Below are positions 63,107 to 64,000 of a stretch of 64,000 bases of DNA, piece after piece. This DNA comes from Mesocentrotus franciscanus (lineage: Eukaryota; Echinodermata; Echinoidea; Camarodonta; Strongylocentrotidae), in contig CP137686.1 of the NCBI GenBank assembly GCA_037976565.1, positions 26,125,828-26,189,827 on the forward strand, read 5' to 3'. The notes beneath the pieces are model-generated. The model did no database searches. It had not been told where the DNA came from and saw nothing but the letters and a program-made list of their open reading frames with translations. Position 1 is the first letter of the stretch; each line of letters opens with the position of its first letter. A program made the translations under genes and the position numbers.

Positions 63107-63941
63107 TAAAGCTCATCAGAATTGGACTAACTATAATCTATTTGATCATGATTGCCGGCAAAGAAAAATGTTGAAGTTAAGATTTTTGAGACCTCCGAGT
63201 TACTAGTAAAGTCTACATTCACATCTAACAAAGATTAGTATACTCTATTGTTTCAATTTTCTGAATTTCTGAAGGTAAAACAAGATAAGATTTCTCCTAC
63301 AGTCAAGTCATTGACAGTGCATGGATTAATTAACCATAAACTTGTCTTGGAATCAATTAACTGAATTTATGTTTACTCTTGGTAAGCTGGCAAATTGGTT
63401 CTCTTGACTATAAAATCTATAGGATTAAAAAGAAAAATGGGGAAAACGTGATAAAATATGGTTGGCGATACATCATGTTTAGTAAGATATATATGCAATG
63501 CAATTCCTATAAAAGTAAGATGGATCTCTGAAAATATCATACAAACTTGCCAAAGGCATGAAATGCATAAATTTGTTATAGAAAGCAACTTATTCTGAAA
63601 TATCATTTATTTTCATTAAGACTCAGACCTTTAATGACCACCATACTCGTTTATTATCCTCAGAAAGTAATAAAACATTCATATATCCCACACAAAGTAG
63701 TTTTATTCTGCATGTGGGCACGATATTGAGTGGGTTGGGGTTCCAAGAATTTATTGGTAATATTCACCAGTTTCTAAATTGAGGTAGAAATTTTATAAGG
63801 ATAATGTAGAGAAATTAACGAGCTATTGGAATACTGGAAGGACATGTCCAAGAACTAGATTTATTGCTAATATTGGTGGTGTCAGTAGCATTATCAGTAG
63901 TTACATATCATCTGTTGATGCCAGAAGGGCATTATGAGGAT

Positions 63942-64000
63942 GAGGAGGAGGAGGAGGAGGAGGAGGAGGAGGAGGAGGAGGAGGAGGAGGAGGAGGAGAG
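63942..64000 (+). repeat. (GGA)n microsatellite at window end
   Basis: About 19 GGA/GAG units running off the window. A left half of the palindromic family (GTTGATGCCAGAAGGGCATT) lies just before it. Confidence 0.95.

Larger units (their letters stand above)
62739..63112 (+). repeat. Tandem duplication of a palindrome-bearing 190 bp unit
   Basis: TATATATCCTAAATCAAATG CCTCTA starts equivalent blocks near 62770 and 62961; both continue through GAATGTTTAGAT / AAATGTTTAGAT, GAGGTGC and a full hairpin element. Confidence 0.85.
60768..64000. other. Upstream region of the minus-strand gene
   Basis: Non-coding. Holds the satellite-like array (60940-61890), a CT tract with derived ORFs (62035-62220), palindromes at 62590, 62851 and 63039, and a terminal (GGA)n run. 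Confidence 0.55.

Overview
This window is animal genomic DNA: large introns with GT/AG boundaries, AT-rich non-coding sequence, many microsatellites and small dispersed repeats. The best guess is a sea urchin or close marine deuterostome. The basis is the gene found, the frequent octamer TACATGTA, the MITE-type repeats and the high polymorphism between two overlapping copies of one segment. Species cannot be fixed from the sequence alone.

One gene fills the window on the minus strand, from about 60.77 kb down to about 5.0 kb and probably to 1.02 kb. Twelve exons can be joined with consistent reading phase. The 5' exons encode a full IQ motif (31.7 kb) and a second IQ motif split by an intron (19.5/12.8 kb), preceded by a charged helix as in IQCJ. 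The middle exons encode a very acidic stretch and long Ser/Thr-rich disordered sequence. The 3' exons (7.5 to 5.0 kb) encode the conserved coiled-coil C-terminus of schwannomin-interacting protein 1 (SCHIP1). The locus is therefore an IQCJ-SCHIP1 type gene, a predicted calmodulin-binding cytoskeletal adaptor. A further well-formed 114-codon terminal exon at 1.02-1.36 kb is probably an alternative or extended 3' end.

Layout: 1-1.4 kb, terminal exon; 1.4-5 kb, intron or flank with one repeat; 5-12.9 kb, main coding cluster with a tRNA-derived SINE and a TTAA-flanked MITE; 13-28 kb, three long introns with two small exons, a possible plus-strand TATA/initiator promoter and a nest of transposons; 28.5-36.1 kb, two near-identical 3.5 kb segments either side of a 500-N gap, almost certainly a failed contig overlap that artificially doubles the IQ exon; 36-60.6 kb, one giant intron with several degenerate tandem arrays, fold-back elements and one candidate nested ORF; 60.6-60.8 kb, the 5'-most exons; 60.8-64 kb, upstream DNA with a degenerate satellite-like array and duplicated hairpins.

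The most unusual non-gene signal is a family of about 60-70 bp imperfect palindromes (arms GAGAGCCAGAAGGGC / GCCCTTCTGGCTCTC) scattered at 15 or more places. All calls come from reading the sequence; no database search was run.
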